Positions 17,519 to 30,374 are shown, counted from the first letter of the stretch. The stretch is 64,000 bases of DNA from Svornostia abyssi (GCA_024666565.1 CP088295.1:3534001-3598000); one strand, 5' to 3'. The notes: generated from the sequence alone by a model not told the origin. Numbers and translations: made by a program.

Positions 17519-19954
17519 TCAGGCTGCCACTGCTGTCGCGCTGCTCAGAAATGCCCGGCCGTCCTCGAGTTGCTGGGTGTAGGCCCGGAAGGCTGCCGAC
17601 CGCTCCAGCTCGGTGCGCTGGGCGGGCGGAACCATCAGGGTCCGCGTCTCCAGGTCGAGGCTGACGAGGCCGAGCTCCGTGAGGACCCGGAGGGCGCGCC
17701 CGGTCACCTGTGGGGACCGGGGAGCCTGCGGATCTCCGCGCAGCGCCGCCTCGAGCTCCTCTCCCCCCGCGCCGTCCAGGGCCCGTAGGTCCCGGTACAA
17801 CGCGGTGAGCGGGGCACGCAGGTCGTACTCACGCTCGTGGATTCGTACAGCAAAGGTTAGCTCCGCCGGGCCCCACGCAAGATGGACCATCTGTCGAACG
17901 GTCAGCGCCTCGAGTGTGGCGCGGTGGCGCGGTGTCGCCGGCGGGTCGATGACGACCACGTGGGTCATCCCGTCGGCCAGCCCGGGAGCGGCCGCCAGGG
18001 CATCGTGTGAGCAAAGCGAAAACCCGCCCAGCAGCGGGCGGAGATGCCTCTCGCGCAGCTGCGCGTCGGCGACCACGGCCAGGACCGGGTCGCCGCTGTG
18101 AACGAGCGCGCCGAGCACGCCCGCGATGCCGCCGCCGCGGCGATCGCGCGCACCGCGCAGCGGCGCGTCGACCTCGCCGCCCGCGACCGGGACAGCCACC
18201 GGCAGCTCACCCGACAGCTCTGCGACCACGGCCTCCCAGACCTCGCGCGGCTCGCCCAGCGGGGTGACGGCGCCAGGCTGGCACGGCGTGGCCCGGCGCA
18301 GCAGCAGCCGCGGCTCGACCGTCCCGCGCCAGGTGTGGAGTTCCAGTTCAGCGACGACGTCGACCGGCTCGTCGCACGGGACGGACCCCATGCCGAACCC
18401 GACAGCCGCGGCGCGATATCCGCCGCTGACCACCGTGCACCGCGTGTGCTTGCCGCCTTCGCCCAGGGGGCGCGCGTCGGCCAACCGCGCCCCAGGGAGG
18501 AGCAGCCGCACGACGGGGTTGCCCATCCCGAGCGGCTCGAGGAGTTGGAGCTCCTCTGCCAGCGCGAGGCCCAGCTCGTCGCCGGCGACCACCGCGTCGA
18601 CGCGCTCACGCGGGACCAGGTCTTCGTCGGTGAGCACCGACGCGGCGTGCGCTTCGAACGCCGCCCGGAACGCCGGCAGCGCGGTGGCCGCCACCTCGCA
18701 CCCGGCCGCCGCACGATGCCCGCCGTGACGCAGCAGATGCTCCCGGGACGCCTCGAGGCCCCCGAGCAGATCGAACGCGGGAATAGAGCGACCGGAACCG
18801 GTGCCGGTCTCGCCGTCCACGGCGACGAGGACGACCGGGCGATGGTGACGTTCGGCGATGCGCGACGCCACGATGCCGATCACGCCCTTGTGCCAGCCCT
18901 CGCCCCACAGGACGTACGCGCGCCGGTCGCCGAGCTCGCGGACCTGCGCTTCGGCCTCGAACAGGATCCGCTGCTCGGCGTGGCGGCGCTCGCCGTTGAT
19001 CCGGTCAAGCTCCTCGGCGACCGTGGTCGCGCGCTCGCCGTCCTCGGTGAGCAGCAGCTCGAGCGCGGCATCGGCGCGGTACATCCGCCCGGCGGCGTTC
19101 AGTCGCGGCGCCAGACGGAACCCGATGGCCCGGGCGTCGACGGACGCAGGATCGACCTTCGTCACCCGCATGAGCGCACGCAGCCCCGGCCGATCGGTCG
19201 CGGCGAGCGCCCGCAGCCCGGCACGCACGAGCCGGCGGTTCTCGTCGACCAGCGGCACGCAGTCGGCCACCGTCGCGAGTGCGACGAGATCGAGGTCGCG
19301 GTCGGCGCCGGCCGGGTCCTCGCCCGCCAGCGTCAGCAGCGCGGCGACGACCTTGTGCGCAACCGCGCCCGCGCAGAGCTCCGGACACGGGTAGCCGCCG
19401 AGCCCGGGATGCACGATGGGCGCGTCCGGCAGCACGCCGTCAGCCCGCGGCTGGTGGTGATCGGTGACGACGACGTCGATCCCGGCGGCCCGTGCCGCGG
19501 CGACCTCATCGACCGCGGTGATCGCGCAGTCGGCGGTGATCAGGAGGTCGGTCCCCCGCTCGGCGAGCCGGTCGACCGTCGCCCGTGCCAGGCCGTAGCC
19601 GTCCTCGGTCCGGCTGGGCAGCACCGGCTTGACGTCCGCCCCGAGCCGCCTGAGCGCGGACACGAGGATGGCGGTGGAGCACACGCCGTCGACGTCGTAG
19701 TCGCCGTGCACGACGATCCGCGACCCGCGCGCCACGTGCGCCAGCACGAGCTCGCACGCGTCGCGCATGCCGGCGATGAGGAACGGGTCGTGCGCCGCGT
19801 CGGCCGCGAGCCACGCGCGGGCGTCGGCGGGGACCCCCAGTCCGCGGCGGACCAGCACCTGCGCGACCGGATGGGAGACACCGAGCTCGGCTTCGAGGCG
19901 ATGCACCGCATCCATGTCGCACGCGGGAATATCGAGGTGGACGGCGTCTGCCAC
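17519..19954 (-). CDS. recJ: single-stranded-DNA-specific exonuclease RecJ
   Basis: The protein has 811 residues. The DHH phosphoesterase core is visible as VVHGDYDVDGVCSTAIL and VVVTDHHQPRADG, followed by the DHHA1 region (RHGGHRAAAGCEV) and an OB-like domain. RecJ degrades single-stranded DNA 5' to 3' in recombination and mismatch repair. The last ~190 residues extend beyond the minimal RecJ core, as in many actinobacterial and Deinococcus-type RecJ proteins. It is the first gene of the recJ-rel unit and is divergent from the GGDEF/HD-GYP gene by 109 bases. Confidence 0.93.
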   Translation of the reverse strand: MADAVHLDIPACDMDAVHRLEAELGVSHPVAQVLVRRGLGVPADARAWLAADAAHDPFLIAGMRDACELVLAHVARGSRIVVHGDYDVDGVCSTAILVSALRRLGADVKPVLPSRTEDGYGLARATVDRLAERGTDLLITADCAITAVDEVAAARAAGIDVVVTDHHQPRADGVLPDAPIVHPGLGGYPCPELCAGAVAHKVVAALLTLAGEDPAGADRDLDLVALATVADCVPLVDENRRLVRAGLRALAATDRPGLRALMRVTKVDPASVDARAIGFRLAPRLNAAGRMYRADAALELLLTEDGERATTVAEELDRINGERRHAEQRILFEAEAQVRELGDRRAYVLWGEGWHKGVIGIVASRIAERHHRPVVLVAVDGETGTGSGRSIPAFDLLGGLEASREHLLRHGGHRAAAGCEVAATALPAFRAAFEAHAASVLTDEDLVPRERVDAVVAGDELGLALAEELQLLEPLGMGNPVVRLLLPGARLADARPLGEGGKHTRCTVVSGGYRAAAVGFGMGSVPCDEPVDVVAELELHTWRGTVEPRLLLRRATPCQPGAVTPLGEPREVWEAVVAELSGELPVAVPVAGGEVDAPLRGARDRRGGGIAGVLGALVHSGDPVLAVVADAQLRERHLRPLLGGFSLCSHDALAAAPGLADGMTHVVVIDPPATPRHRATLEALTVRQMVHLAWGPAELTFAVRIHEREYDLRAPLTALYRDLRALDGAGGEELEAALRGDPQAPRSPQVTGRALRVLTELGLVSLDLETRTLMVPPAQRTELERSAAFRAYTQQLEDGRAFLSSATAVAA

Positions 19955-20063
19955 GGGGGATCACCGTACGACCGCGCGCGGATGGACGCCTGGAGCCGAT
20001 CATCCGCCGATCTTCGCCCGACAGTGTGTCAAGTACTGACGCGCAGGCTCCGAGGTACGAACC

Positions 20064-21776
20064 ATGACGTCCGCAGCCGGCCACGGTGCGCCTGCACGCG
20101 CCTCGGGGGAGCGCCGCACCGCAGGACCAGCCGCGCCCGCAGGCGCGCTCCTGGTGGGCAGCACGTGCGCGCTGATGCTCGTCACCTGGCTGGCCGCGCT
20201 GCTGTCGGACGGGGTCGTGGAGTACCCCACCTCGATCGTCGTGATGCTCGTCGCGCTGCTCGCGTTCTCCCCAGTGCTCTACCTCCGGGGCGCCGACGCG
20301 CCCGCGTGGACCATCCACGTCATCTGCGTGACCTGCACCGCGGCCATCACCTACGGCCTGCTCTCGGTCACCACCCTGGCCCCGCAGATCGCCGGCCTCT
20401 ACGTGCTCGTCGTCCTGCTGGCGTCGTACTACCTCTCCCGCCGTGCGGGCCTCGTGCACGTCGCGCTGTGCACGCTGTGCTTCGGCGGCGCGCTGGTCGT
20501 GATGACCGAGCCTGCGGCCTTCCCGTCACCGATGAGCATCGAAAGCTGGCTGCCGATCGCCGGCACGATCGCCATCACCGGCGGGTTCCTCACCAGCGTC
20601 CGCCGTCAGCGTGAGGGCCTCGTCGAGCAGCAGCGGGCCCTCCAGGACGAGCTGGAACGCACGGCCCGAACCGACGCGCTGACCGGCCTGCTCAACCGCG
20701 TGGGCTTCGAACGCCAGGCGGCCGCGCACGTGGAGCACGCCGCCGGTGCGAGCTGCGCGCTCATCGTCGGTGACCTCGACGAGCTGAAGCGCATCAACGA
20801 GGCGCACGGCCGCACCGCCGGGGACCGGGTCCTGCGCGGCGCCGCCGACGTCGTCACCCGCGGTTCACGGCGGCTCGACATCACCGGACGCACCGGCGGC
20901 GAGGAGTTCGCCATCCTCGCGCCGGCCGCCGAGGTCTCCGACGCCGTCGCCCTCGCAGAGCGCCTGCGCCGCGACATCATGCTCGCGTTCGGCGACGACG
21001 CGTACACGGTGACGATGTCGTTCGGCATCGCGATGTACCCCCGCGACGGGGAGACGCTCGACGAACTCCTCGTGGCCGCCGACCGCGCCCTCTCCAGCGC
21101 CAAGCGCGGCGGACGCAACCGCACGATGCTCGCCGCGCAGGCCACCGGCCCCGCCGCGGCCGACCTCGCCTCGGAGAGCAATGACGACCGCGCGCGCCTC
21201 GTCACGGCCATCGGCCTGGCCGAAGCGCTCGACCTGCGCGACACCGGCACGGCGTCGCACTCGCAGACCGTCGCCCGGTACGCCGCGATGATGGCCGAGC
21301 AGCTCGGCATGGACGCGCGCGACGTCGAGCGTGTCCGCATGGCCGGGCTGTTGCACGACATCGGCAAGATCGGGGTGCCCGACGCGATTCTCAACAAGCC
21401 GGGGGCGCTCACCGACGACGAGTACGCCGAGATGCAGCGTCACCCGGAGATCGGCGCGCGGATCCTCGGCAGCGACGTGCTCGACGACGTCCGGCACTGG
21501 GTGCTCGCCCACCACGAGCGCCCGGACGGCCGCGGGTACCCGTTCGGCCTCGCCGGCGAGCAGGTGCCGCTGCAGGCACGGATCCTGGCGGTCGCCGACG
21601 CGTACGAAGCCATGACCGCCGACCGCGTCTACCGCAAGGCGCTCGGGCACGACGCGGCCCGCGCAGAACTCGAGCGCTGCCGGGGCACGCAGTTCGACCC
21701 CGTCGTCGTCGACGCCTTCCTGGCCGTCCTCGACGGCGCCGGCGCGGAGCCCACAGCCCCGCGGCTGGCCGCCTGA
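20064..21776 (+). CDS. membrane c-di-GMP protein with GGDEF and HD-GYP domains
   Basis: This protein has 570 residues. About five hydrophobic helices fill residues 25-180, then a short coiled linker leads to a GGDEF domain. GGEEF is intact at 278-282, and an RxxD inhibitory site (RRLD) lies five residues before it. A C-terminal HD-GYP domain carries HD at 431-432 (LLHDIGKIGVPDAILNKPG) and HHERPDGRGYP at 483-493, all catalytic positions present. One polypeptide should therefore be able to make c-di-GMP and hydrolyse it. A GAGGT ribosome site precedes the ATG. The membrane sensor ligand is unknown. Confidence 0.92.
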   Translation: MTSAAGHGAPARASGERRTAGPAAPAGALLVGSTCALMLVTWLAALLSDGVVEYPTSIVVMLVALLAFSPVLYLRGADAPAWTIHVICVTCTAAITYGLLSVTTLAPQIAGLYVLVVLLASYYLSRRAGLVHVALCTLCFGGALVVMTEPAAFPSPMSIESWLPIAGTIAITGGFLTSVRRQREGLVEQQRALQDELERTARTDALTGLLNRVGFERQAAAHVEHAAGASCALIVGDLDELKRINEAHGRTAGDRVLRGAADVVTRGSRRLDITGRTGGEEFAILAPAAEVSDAVALAERLRRDIMLAFGDDAYTVTMSFGIAMYPRDGETLDELLVAADRALSSAKRGGRNRTMLAAQATGPAAADLASESNDDRARLVTAIGLAEALDLRDTGTASHSQTVARYAAMMAEQLGMDARDVERVRMAGLLHDIGKIGVPDAILNKPGALTDDEYAEMQRHPEIGARILGSDVLDDVRHWVLAHHERPDGRGYPFGLAGEQVPLQARILAVADAYEAMTADRVYRKALGHDAARAELERCRGTQFDPVVVDAFLAVLDGAGAEPTAPRLAA

Positions 21777-21780
21777 CGGG

Positions 21781-22065
21781 CTACGACGCCGTGGCGTACC
21801 CCGGGTCCTTGCGGTCCCGGGACAGCCCGTAGGCGTAGACGAGGCCGAGCGCGACGAGCGTGCCGGGCACCGCCTGCAGGACGGTCAGCACGTTCGTGTC
21901 GTCCTGCGAGGGCAGGCCGAACCCGCTCAGGGCGTACCCCGAGATGACCGCACCGATGAGCGCGGCGAGGAAGGCTCCGACGATGCCGCCCCAGAAGTGG
22001 TCGGGGACGAAGACGGTGAAGTGCCAGAGGGCCAACCCCAGCATCACCCAGGCGAACAGTGCCAT
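21781..22065 (-). CDS. small three-helix membrane protein (GlsB/YeaQ-like)
   Basis: This 94-residue protein has three hydrophobic segments. The central FWGGIVGAFLAALIGAVISGYAL resembles GlsB/YeaQ/YmgE transglycosylase-associated small membrane proteins. The ATG at 22065 overlaps the SecDF stop, so translation is probably coupled and it sits in the secDF transcript. The family call is tentative; the membrane character is clear. Confidence 0.65.
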   Translation of the reverse strand: MALFAWVMLGLALWHFTVFVPDHFWGGIVGAFLAALIGAVISGYALSGFGLPSQDDTNVLTVLQAVPGTLVALGLVYAYGLSRDRKDPGYATAS

Positions 22066-24971
22066 CAGCGGCCTCCGCGTCCGTGTCGCTTGTTGCGCGG
22101 CCGCTTCTTCGGCGTCCGCGACGGCTTGTCGTCCTGCGGCATGACGACATCCTCCGGATCGGCGTCGGCCGTGTCGTCCTTCACCGCGGTCGCGGTCGGT
22201 GGGGCGTCGACGTGCAGGTCCTGGACCATCGCGTCGAACTCCTCCTTCGAGACCGCCTGCGGATCGTCCGGCGACGTCAGTCGGCGCGACGGGCGCTTGC
22301 GCTCCGTCGGCGCGACGTCCACGGGACCGCCGCCGACGGCGGTCGCGTAGGCGGGGACGGAGCCAAGCTCGGACTCGATGATGCCGCGGCGCCGGCGCCA
22401 CACGCGCTCGCGCTCCTTCCAGTGCGTGAGCACCGGGGAGGCGATGAAGACCGACGAGTAGGTGCCGGAGATCGTGCCGACGATCAGCGCGACGGCGAAC
22501 GACCGCAGCGTCTCGCCACCGAACGCGAACAGCGCGAGGACCGGCAGCAGGGTGCAGAACGAGGTCGCCAGCGATCGGACGATGACCTCGCTCATCGAGC
22601 GGTTGACGATCTGGCTGAACGCGGCGCGCGGCATGCGCGGCACGTTCTCGCGTACTCGGTCGAACACGATGATCGTGTCGTAGAGCGAGAAGCCCAAGAT
22701 GGTGAGCAAGGCGGCCACGGTGGCGCTCGTCACCTCGAATCCGAACAGCGCGTAGATGCCCGCCGTGATGAGGAGGTCGTGCATGACCGCGATGAGCAGC
22801 GGCACCGCGTACTTCCATTCGAATCTGATGGCGATGTACGCCGCGATCACGAGGAACGACGCGATGATCGCGATCACCGCCGTCCGCGCCACGGTCTCGC
22901 CGAACGTCGGGCCGATCGAGCTGTTGGAGAACTCGTCACCGACGCCGAACTCCTCGTCGAGCGCGGCCCGGACCTCCTGCACGTCGGCCGGCTCGAGTGA
23001 CGGCGTGGAGATCTGGAAGACGTTCTCGCCGAGCTCCGGCTCCTGGACGCGCTGAATCTTGGCGTCGCCGTAGCCCACGGAGGACATGACCGCGCGGATC
23101 CCGTCCTCGTTGGTGGTCTTCTCGACGGCGGTCTTGATCCGCGTGCCCGACTCGAAGTCGATGCCGAAGTTGATGCCGTTCGCGCCGATCGCCAGCGCGC
23201 CGATGGCGAGGATCACGCCGGATCCGGAGAAGAACCAGCGCGACGCGCCCATGAAGTCGAACGTGATGTCACGCGCCGGCTTGCCTGCGCCGAGCGCGGA
23301 CGGCCGGGCCAGGAGGCGCGACCGGCCCATCGTGCCGAGGATCGCCTGGGTGAACACGACCGCGGTGAGGAACGAGACGATCGTGCCGACGCCGAGCGTG
23401 AACGCGAAGCCCTTGACCCCGGCCGTCGCGAGCACGAAGAGGATGAACGCGACCATGACGGTGACGACGTTCGCGTCGATGATCGCCGTGAGGCCCTTGC
23501 GGTAGCCCGCCGCGATGCCGGCCTGGACGGATCTCCCGGCGCGGATCTCCTCTTTGACGCGCTCGAAGATGACGATGTTCGCGTCCGCGGCGACGCCGAT
23601 CGTGAGCACGAGGCCCGCGATGCCCGGCAGGGTCATCACGATCGGGATCATCTTGATGAGCGCGAAGAGCAGGAGCGCGTAGATCCCGAGGGCGCCGACG
23701 GCGATGACGCCGAGCACGCGGTAGAAGATCAGGAGGAACAGCGCGACGACGAACATGCCGGCCGCGGCGGCGATGAGGCTCTGGTCGAGCGCCTGCTGAC
23801 CGAGCGAGGCCGAGATCTGCGACTGGCTGATCAGGTCGAGCTTGACCGGGAGCGCGCCGGTCTTCAGGAGGTTCGCGAGCTCCTGCGCGGACTCGATCGT
23901 GAAGCCGCCCTCGATCTGTGAGCCGTTGCGCCCGTCGATGCCGTCCGGGTTCTGCTGGAAGTCGATGAACGGCACGCTGACGAGCTCGTTGTCGAGCACG
24001 ATCGCGAAGTGCTGTGCCGCCGACTGCGGGTCGGAGCCCGGCGCGAAGCTCTCGAGGCCGCGCTGGGCGATGCCGCGCGTGACCTCTTCCCAGGTCTTGC
24101 GGCCCGAGTCGGTGAAGTCGAACGTGACGATCGGCTGCCCGCTGCCCCCGGCGCCCTGGTCGAACTGCTGCTCGGGGTTCTTGATGTCCGTGCCCTTGAG
24201 GGCGACGCGGTCGCGCAGCACGTAGTACTGGGCGTTGTTCGGATCCTTGATCTCCGCCTGGTCGTCGGCCTGCTCGGCGCGGACGATCGTGGTGCCCGGC
24301 TGCACGGTCTCGACGCACAGCGTCGACTCCCCGCCCTCCTTGCAGTCCGGGGCTTCGGCGTCGTCCGGGCGCTCGCTGAAGAGGTCCTGCTTCTCCTCCT
24401 CCGGGCCGCCGACGACGCGTTCCTTCTTCTGATCGAGCAGGAAGTACAGCCCGTCGTGGCTGACGTTCTTCGCGGCCTCGCCCTCCGCGGCCGGCTGCTC
24501 GGACGCGCGCACGACCGCGTCGTAGTACGAGATGCCGCCGACGCGCCCGGCGCTGGGGCCGCCCGTGACCTCGGGATCGTCCGGCGCGACCTCGCCGTCG
24601 GGCCCGATGACGTTGGTCTCCCAGTCGTAGAAGAAGAGCTGGGCGACCTGGCCGACCTGCCGCTGGGCCTTGTCGGCGTCCTGCACGTCCGGCAGCGCGA
24701 CGGAGATCTGGTTCTCGCCGGACCGCTGGATCTCGGGCTCGGCGACACCGAGGCGGTCGACGCGCTCGCGCATGACGTCGATCGCGCGATCGAGCGCGGC
24801 CTGGTCGACCACCGGCTGCTGCGGCGTGGGACTCGCCTCGTAGACGAGCTCGACGCCACCCTGCAGGTCGAGCCCGAGGCGGGTCTGCTTCGTCGCGATC
24901 ACCGCAATGGATGCGATCACGAGTCCTGCGACGAAGAGCAGGATGAAGATGTTGCGGCGACGATCAGTCAT
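22065..24971 (-). CDS. secDF: fused protein-export membrane protein SecDF
   Basis: This 968-residue protein contains both halves of the Sec accessory complex. The SecD half starts FILLFVAGLVIASIAVI, has LGLDLQGGVELVYEA, a large periplasmic region, and a six-helix RND-type module with GLVLTIGVAADANIVIFERVKEEI. The SecF half has FGIDFESGTRIKT and ILGFSLYDTIIVFDRVREN. It uses the proton gradient to pull preproteins out after SecA-driven translocation. Many actinobacteria keep secD and secF separate, so the fusion is informative. An unusually long acidic, low-complexity insert lies in the periplasmic P1 region. A charged cytoplasmic tail of ~100 residues ends the protein. Confidence 0.93.
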   Translation of the reverse strand: MTDRRRNIFILLFVAGLVIASIAVIATKQTRLGLDLQGGVELVYEASPTPQQPVVDQAALDRAIDVMRERVDRLGVAEPEIQRSGENQISVALPDVQDADKAQRQVGQVAQLFFYDWETNVIGPDGEVAPDDPEVTGGPSAGRVGGISYYDAVVRASEQPAAEGEAAKNVSHDGLYFLLDQKKERVVGGPEEEKQDLFSERPDDAEAPDCKEGGESTLCVETVQPGTTIVRAEQADDQAEIKDPNNAQYYVLRDRVALKGTDIKNPEQQFDQGAGGSGQPIVTFDFTDSGRKTWEEVTRGIAQRGLESFAPGSDPQSAAQHFAIVLDNELVSVPFIDFQQNPDGIDGRNGSQIEGGFTIESAQELANLLKTGALPVKLDLISQSQISASLGQQALDQSLIAAAAGMFVVALFLLIFYRVLGVIAVGALGIYALLLFALIKMIPIVMTLPGIAGLVLTIGVAADANIVIFERVKEEIRAGRSVQAGIAAGYRKGLTAIIDANVVTVMVAFILFVLATAGVKGFAFTLGVGTIVSFLTAVVFTQAILGTMGRSRLLARPSALGAGKPARDITFDFMGASRWFFSGSGVILAIGALAIGANGINFGIDFESGTRIKTAVEKTTNEDGIRAVMSSVGYGDAKIQRVQEPELGENVFQISTPSLEPADVQEVRAALDEEFGVGDEFSNSSIGPTFGETVARTAVIAIIASFLVIAAYIAIRFEWKYAVPLLIAVMHDLLITAGIYALFGFEVTSATVAALLTILGFSLYDTIIVFDRVRENVPRMPRAAFSQIVNRSMSEVIVRSLATSFCTLLPVLALFAFGGETLRSFAVALIVGTISGTYSSVFIASPVLTHWKERERVWRRRRGIIESELGSVPAYATAVGGGPVDVAPTERKRPSRRLTSPDDPQAVSKEEFDAMVQDLHVDAPPTATAVKDDTADADPEDVVMPQDDKPSRTPKKRPRNKRHGRGGR

Positions 24972-24998
24972 ACGGGACGGTGGTAGATGAGGGGCGGG

Positions 24999-25448
24999 TC
25001 AGCCGCGCGGCGTCAGGACGAGCAGCAGGCCGCCATCGTCATCGTACGCGGGGAACAGATCTGCGGTCGCGTCGGCGGGCAGGTCTCCCTCCGCGTGGAC
25101 CCGGACGGGCTTGTTGAGGGCCCGTACTCCCCATTCCAGCACGGTCGCGACAGGATCGTCGCCACCATCGAACTCCAGCCCGAGGACCTCGCGCACCGGA
25201 CGCCCGATGACACGCTCGGTGGTCAGACCGGTCAGCTCCGTCGCGCCGCGGCCGCAGCCGATGATCCGACCCTCGTTGTCGCACACGAAGAACGCCGCGG
25301 TCGGGGCCGGGTAGTAGTCGTCGAGCAGCTCGAACAGGAAGCCGAACCCGCACTTGGCGCAGCCCTTGGCCTGCCGGCGAAAGCCGGCGCTCCGTTCGGT
25401 TTCGGCGCTGCGATTGCCGCAGTTCGGACAGATGAAGAGATGAGCCAT
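24999..25448 (-). CDS. zinc-ribbon plus PAS-domain protein
   Basis: The protein has 149 residues. The N-terminus holds two Cys pairs (C7/C10 in ICPNC and C30/C33 in GCAKC), a probable structural zinc ribbon. Residues ~45-145 form a PAS fold (AAFFVCDNEGRIIGCGRGATELTGL, VIGRPVREVLGLEF). No output domain is present, so it may sense and act through a partner. It lies between secDF and the divergent P-type ATPase and could be upstream of secDF in one transcript. Confidence 0.75.
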   Translation of the reverse strand: MAHLFICPNCGNRSAETERSAGFRRQAKGCAKCGFGFLFELLDDYYPAPTAAFFVCDNEGRIIGCGRGATELTGLTTERVIGRPVREVLGLEFDGGDDPVATVLEWGVRALNKPVRVHAEGDLPADATADLFPAYDDDGGLLLVLTPRG

Positions 25449-25522
25449 GACCCGGTGCAGCAGGGTAGTGCAGGAATCCTGAAGCGGGGTTAAAGCCAGG
25501 TCGGCCCCCGCCGCGTCCGTGG

Positions 25523-25528
25523 CATCAT
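25523..25528 (+). promoter_or_regulatory. -10-like box for leaderless P-type ATPase transcript
   Basis: CATCAT ends 7 bases before the GTG start. It is a weaker match to TANNNT than the other examples but has identical spacing. Confidence 0.35.
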
Positions 25529-25535
25529 CGCCGCC

Positions 25536-28258
<2,723 letters not shown>

Positions 28259-28262
<4 letters not shown>

Positions 28263-29284
28263 ATGAGGGTGCCCTGCTCGGGCGCCGGCGCAGGCAGCCC
28301 GAGGTGGGTGAACGCGCGTGCCGTGGCACACCGGCCACGCGGCGTGCGCTGCAGGAACCCGCGCTGGAGCAGGTACGGCTCGTAGACGTCCTCGATCGTG
28401 TCCTGCTCCTCGCCGACCGCCGCAGCCAGCGTCGAGAGCCCAACCGGACCGCCGGCGAACGTGACGCAGACGCTGCGCAGGATCTCCCGGTCCAGGCGAT
28501 CAAGCCCCTCGTCGTCGACCTCGAGCATGCGCAGCGCGGCGTCGGCGGCCTCGCGGGTTACGACGCCGCCCATCCGGACCTCGGCGAAGTCACGCACCCG
28601 GCGCAGCAGGCGGTTGGCCACCCGCGGCGTGCCACGCGAGCGGGCCGCGATCGCCTCGGCGCCCTGGTGCTCGATCTCGACCTGCAGGATCGCGGCCGAC
28701 CGGCGCACGATGGCCGCCAGGTCGTCGTGGTCGTACGGATCGAGCCGGTGCTGCAGGCCGAACCGGTCACGCAGCGGCGTCGTGAGCAACCCCGTGCGCG
28801 TCGTGGCTCCGACCAGCGTGAACGGCGGCAGGTCGAGCGTGACCACACGAGCGCCCGCGCCCGTGCCGACCGTGATCGGCAGCTGGCGGTCCTCCATGGC
28901 GGGATAGAACGTCTCCTCGAGCGCGCGCGGGAGGCGATGCAGCTCGTCGACGAAGAACACGCTGCCGGGCTCCAGGGCCGTGAGGAACGCGGCGATGTCG
29001 CCCTTGCGCTCGAGCGCCGGGCCCGCGGTCTGCACGAACGGCGCGTCGAGTTCGGTGGCGATGATCTGCGCCAGCGACGTCTTCCCCAGGCCCGGTGGGC
29101 CGGCCAGCAGGACGTGGTCGAGCGCCTCACCACGGGCGATCGCCGCCTCGACGGCCACGCTGAGCTGCTCCTTGACGGCGCGCTGCCCGACGAAGTCCCC
29201 GAACGCACGCGGGCGCAGGGAGCGTTCGAGCTCGTCGTCCTCGACCGAGACGTCGGGGGACTGGATGCGGTCGGCGGCAGTCAC
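28259..29284 (-). CDS. ruvB: Holliday junction branch-migration helicase RuvB
   Basis: This 341-residue AAA+ protein has Walker [10 protein letters not shown], Walker [10 protein letters not shown], sensor motif [19 protein letters not shown] and the C-terminal winged-helix DNA-binding domain ([20 protein letters not shown]). With RuvA it drives branch migration at Holliday junctions before RuvC cleavage. The start overlaps the end of ruvA by four bases. Third gene of ruvCAB. Confidence 0.97.
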
Positions 29285-29880
29285 GGGCGGGCCGCGCGCA
29301 GGGCGTGGGCGATCAGGTCCTCGGGCGCGTCCCCGTTGGCGCCGGCCAGGAGCTTCTCCGCCTCGATGGCGGTGAACCCGAGCTCGAGGAGACCGTCGCG
29401 GGCCAGTGAGCGGGGATCGTCGCCTCCGCGGCTCACGACGATGTCCCCGAGGCCGTCCCCGTCGAGCGGCGTGTGATCGGGGACGACCTTCTCCCGCAGC
29501 TCGACGACGATGCGCTCGGCGGTGCGCTTGCCGATGCCGGGCACGGCCGTGAGGCGCTTGACGTCACCCGCGGCGAGCGTGGCGACGAGTTCGCGCGGCG
29601 ACCCGCCGGACAGCACGGCGAGCGCCATCTTCGGGCCGACGGACTGCACGCCGAGCAGCAGCAGGAACAGCTCGCGTTCCTCCTCGGTGGCGAAGCCGTA
29701 GAGCGCCATGGCGTCCTCGCGCACGACCATGTGGGTCAGCAGCGTGACCTCGCGGCCGACCGCAGGCACCTGCTTCAGCGTGTGGGCGGACACGGCGAGG
29801 AGGTAGCCGACGCCTTGGACGTCGATGACGACGTGGTCAGGCCGGCGGACCGCGACCTCGCCGCGGACGAGCGCGATCAT
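29281..29880 (-). CDS. ruvA: Holliday junction DNA-binding protein RuvA
   Basis: This 199-residue protein has an OB-fold N-domain ([28 protein letters not shown]), then tandem helix-hairpin-helix motifs ([13 protein letters not shown] and [16 protein letters not shown]), and a C-terminal RuvB-binding three-helix domain. It forms tetramers on Holliday junctions. The ATG at 29880 overlaps the ruvC stop by four bases; an upstream extension in this frame is only ruvC shadow sequence. Confidence 0.96.
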   Translation of the reverse strand: MIALVRGEVAVRRPDHVVIDVQGVGYLLAVSAHTLKQVPAVGREVTLLTHMVVREDAMALYGFATEEERELFLLLLGVQSVGPKMALAVLSGGSPRELVATLAAGDVKRLTAVPGIGKRTAERIVVELREKVVPDHTPLDGDGLGDIVVSRGGDDPRSLARDGLLELGFTAIEAEKLLAGANGDAPEDLIAHALRAARP

Positions 29881-30374
29881 GCCGCCGCCCCCCGCACCGC
29901 CGCGAGGAGCGGCGCGCGATTGGCGTGACAGATGGCGACGGCGAGCGCGTCGGCCGCGTGATCGGGGCGCGGTGGCTCGGGCAGCCGCAGCAGGGACTGC
30001 ACCATGCGCGTGACCTGGTCCTTGGCCGCCCGGCCGCTGCCGCACACCGCGCCCTTGACCTGCTGGGGCGTGTACGACGAGCACGGCAGGCCGTGCTGCC
30101 CTGCGGCGAGCATCACGACGCCGCGGGCCTGGCCGACGGCGAACGCGCTGCGGACGTTCTGCCCGAAGTAGAGGTCCTCGAGCGCGACCGCGTCGGGCCG
30201 GTGCTCGGTGATGAGCTCACTCACCCGGGCGTGGATCTCGGTGAGGCGCGCCTCGGGCGCGGCGCTGGACGACGTGGTGATGACGCCCCCGTCGAGGGCG
30301 GCCAGCGTGCGCCCGCGACGCACGACCCCGTACCCGGTGTTGGCCGTGCCGGGATCGATGCCGAGGACAATCAT
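29877..30374 (-). CDS. ruvC: crossover junction endodeoxyribonuclease RuvC
   Basis: This 165-residue resolvase begins MIVLGIDPGTANTGYGV with the first catalytic Asp. VALEDLYFGQNVRSAFAVGQ carries the catalytic Glu, and PPRPDHAADALAVAICH carries the C-terminal Asp pair. It cuts Holliday junctions symmetrically. It is the first gene of ruvCAB. In many genomes a yebC gene precedes ruvC; here yebC is 6.5 kb away. Confidence 0.96.
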   Translation of the reverse strand: MIVLGIDPGTANTGYGVVRRGRTLAALDGGVITTSSSAAPEARLTEIHARVSELITEHRPDAVALEDLYFGQNVRSAFAVGQARGVVMLAAGQHGLPCSSYTPQQVKGAVCGSGRAAKDQVTRMVQSLLRLPEPPRPDHAADALAVAICHANRAPLLAAVRGAAA

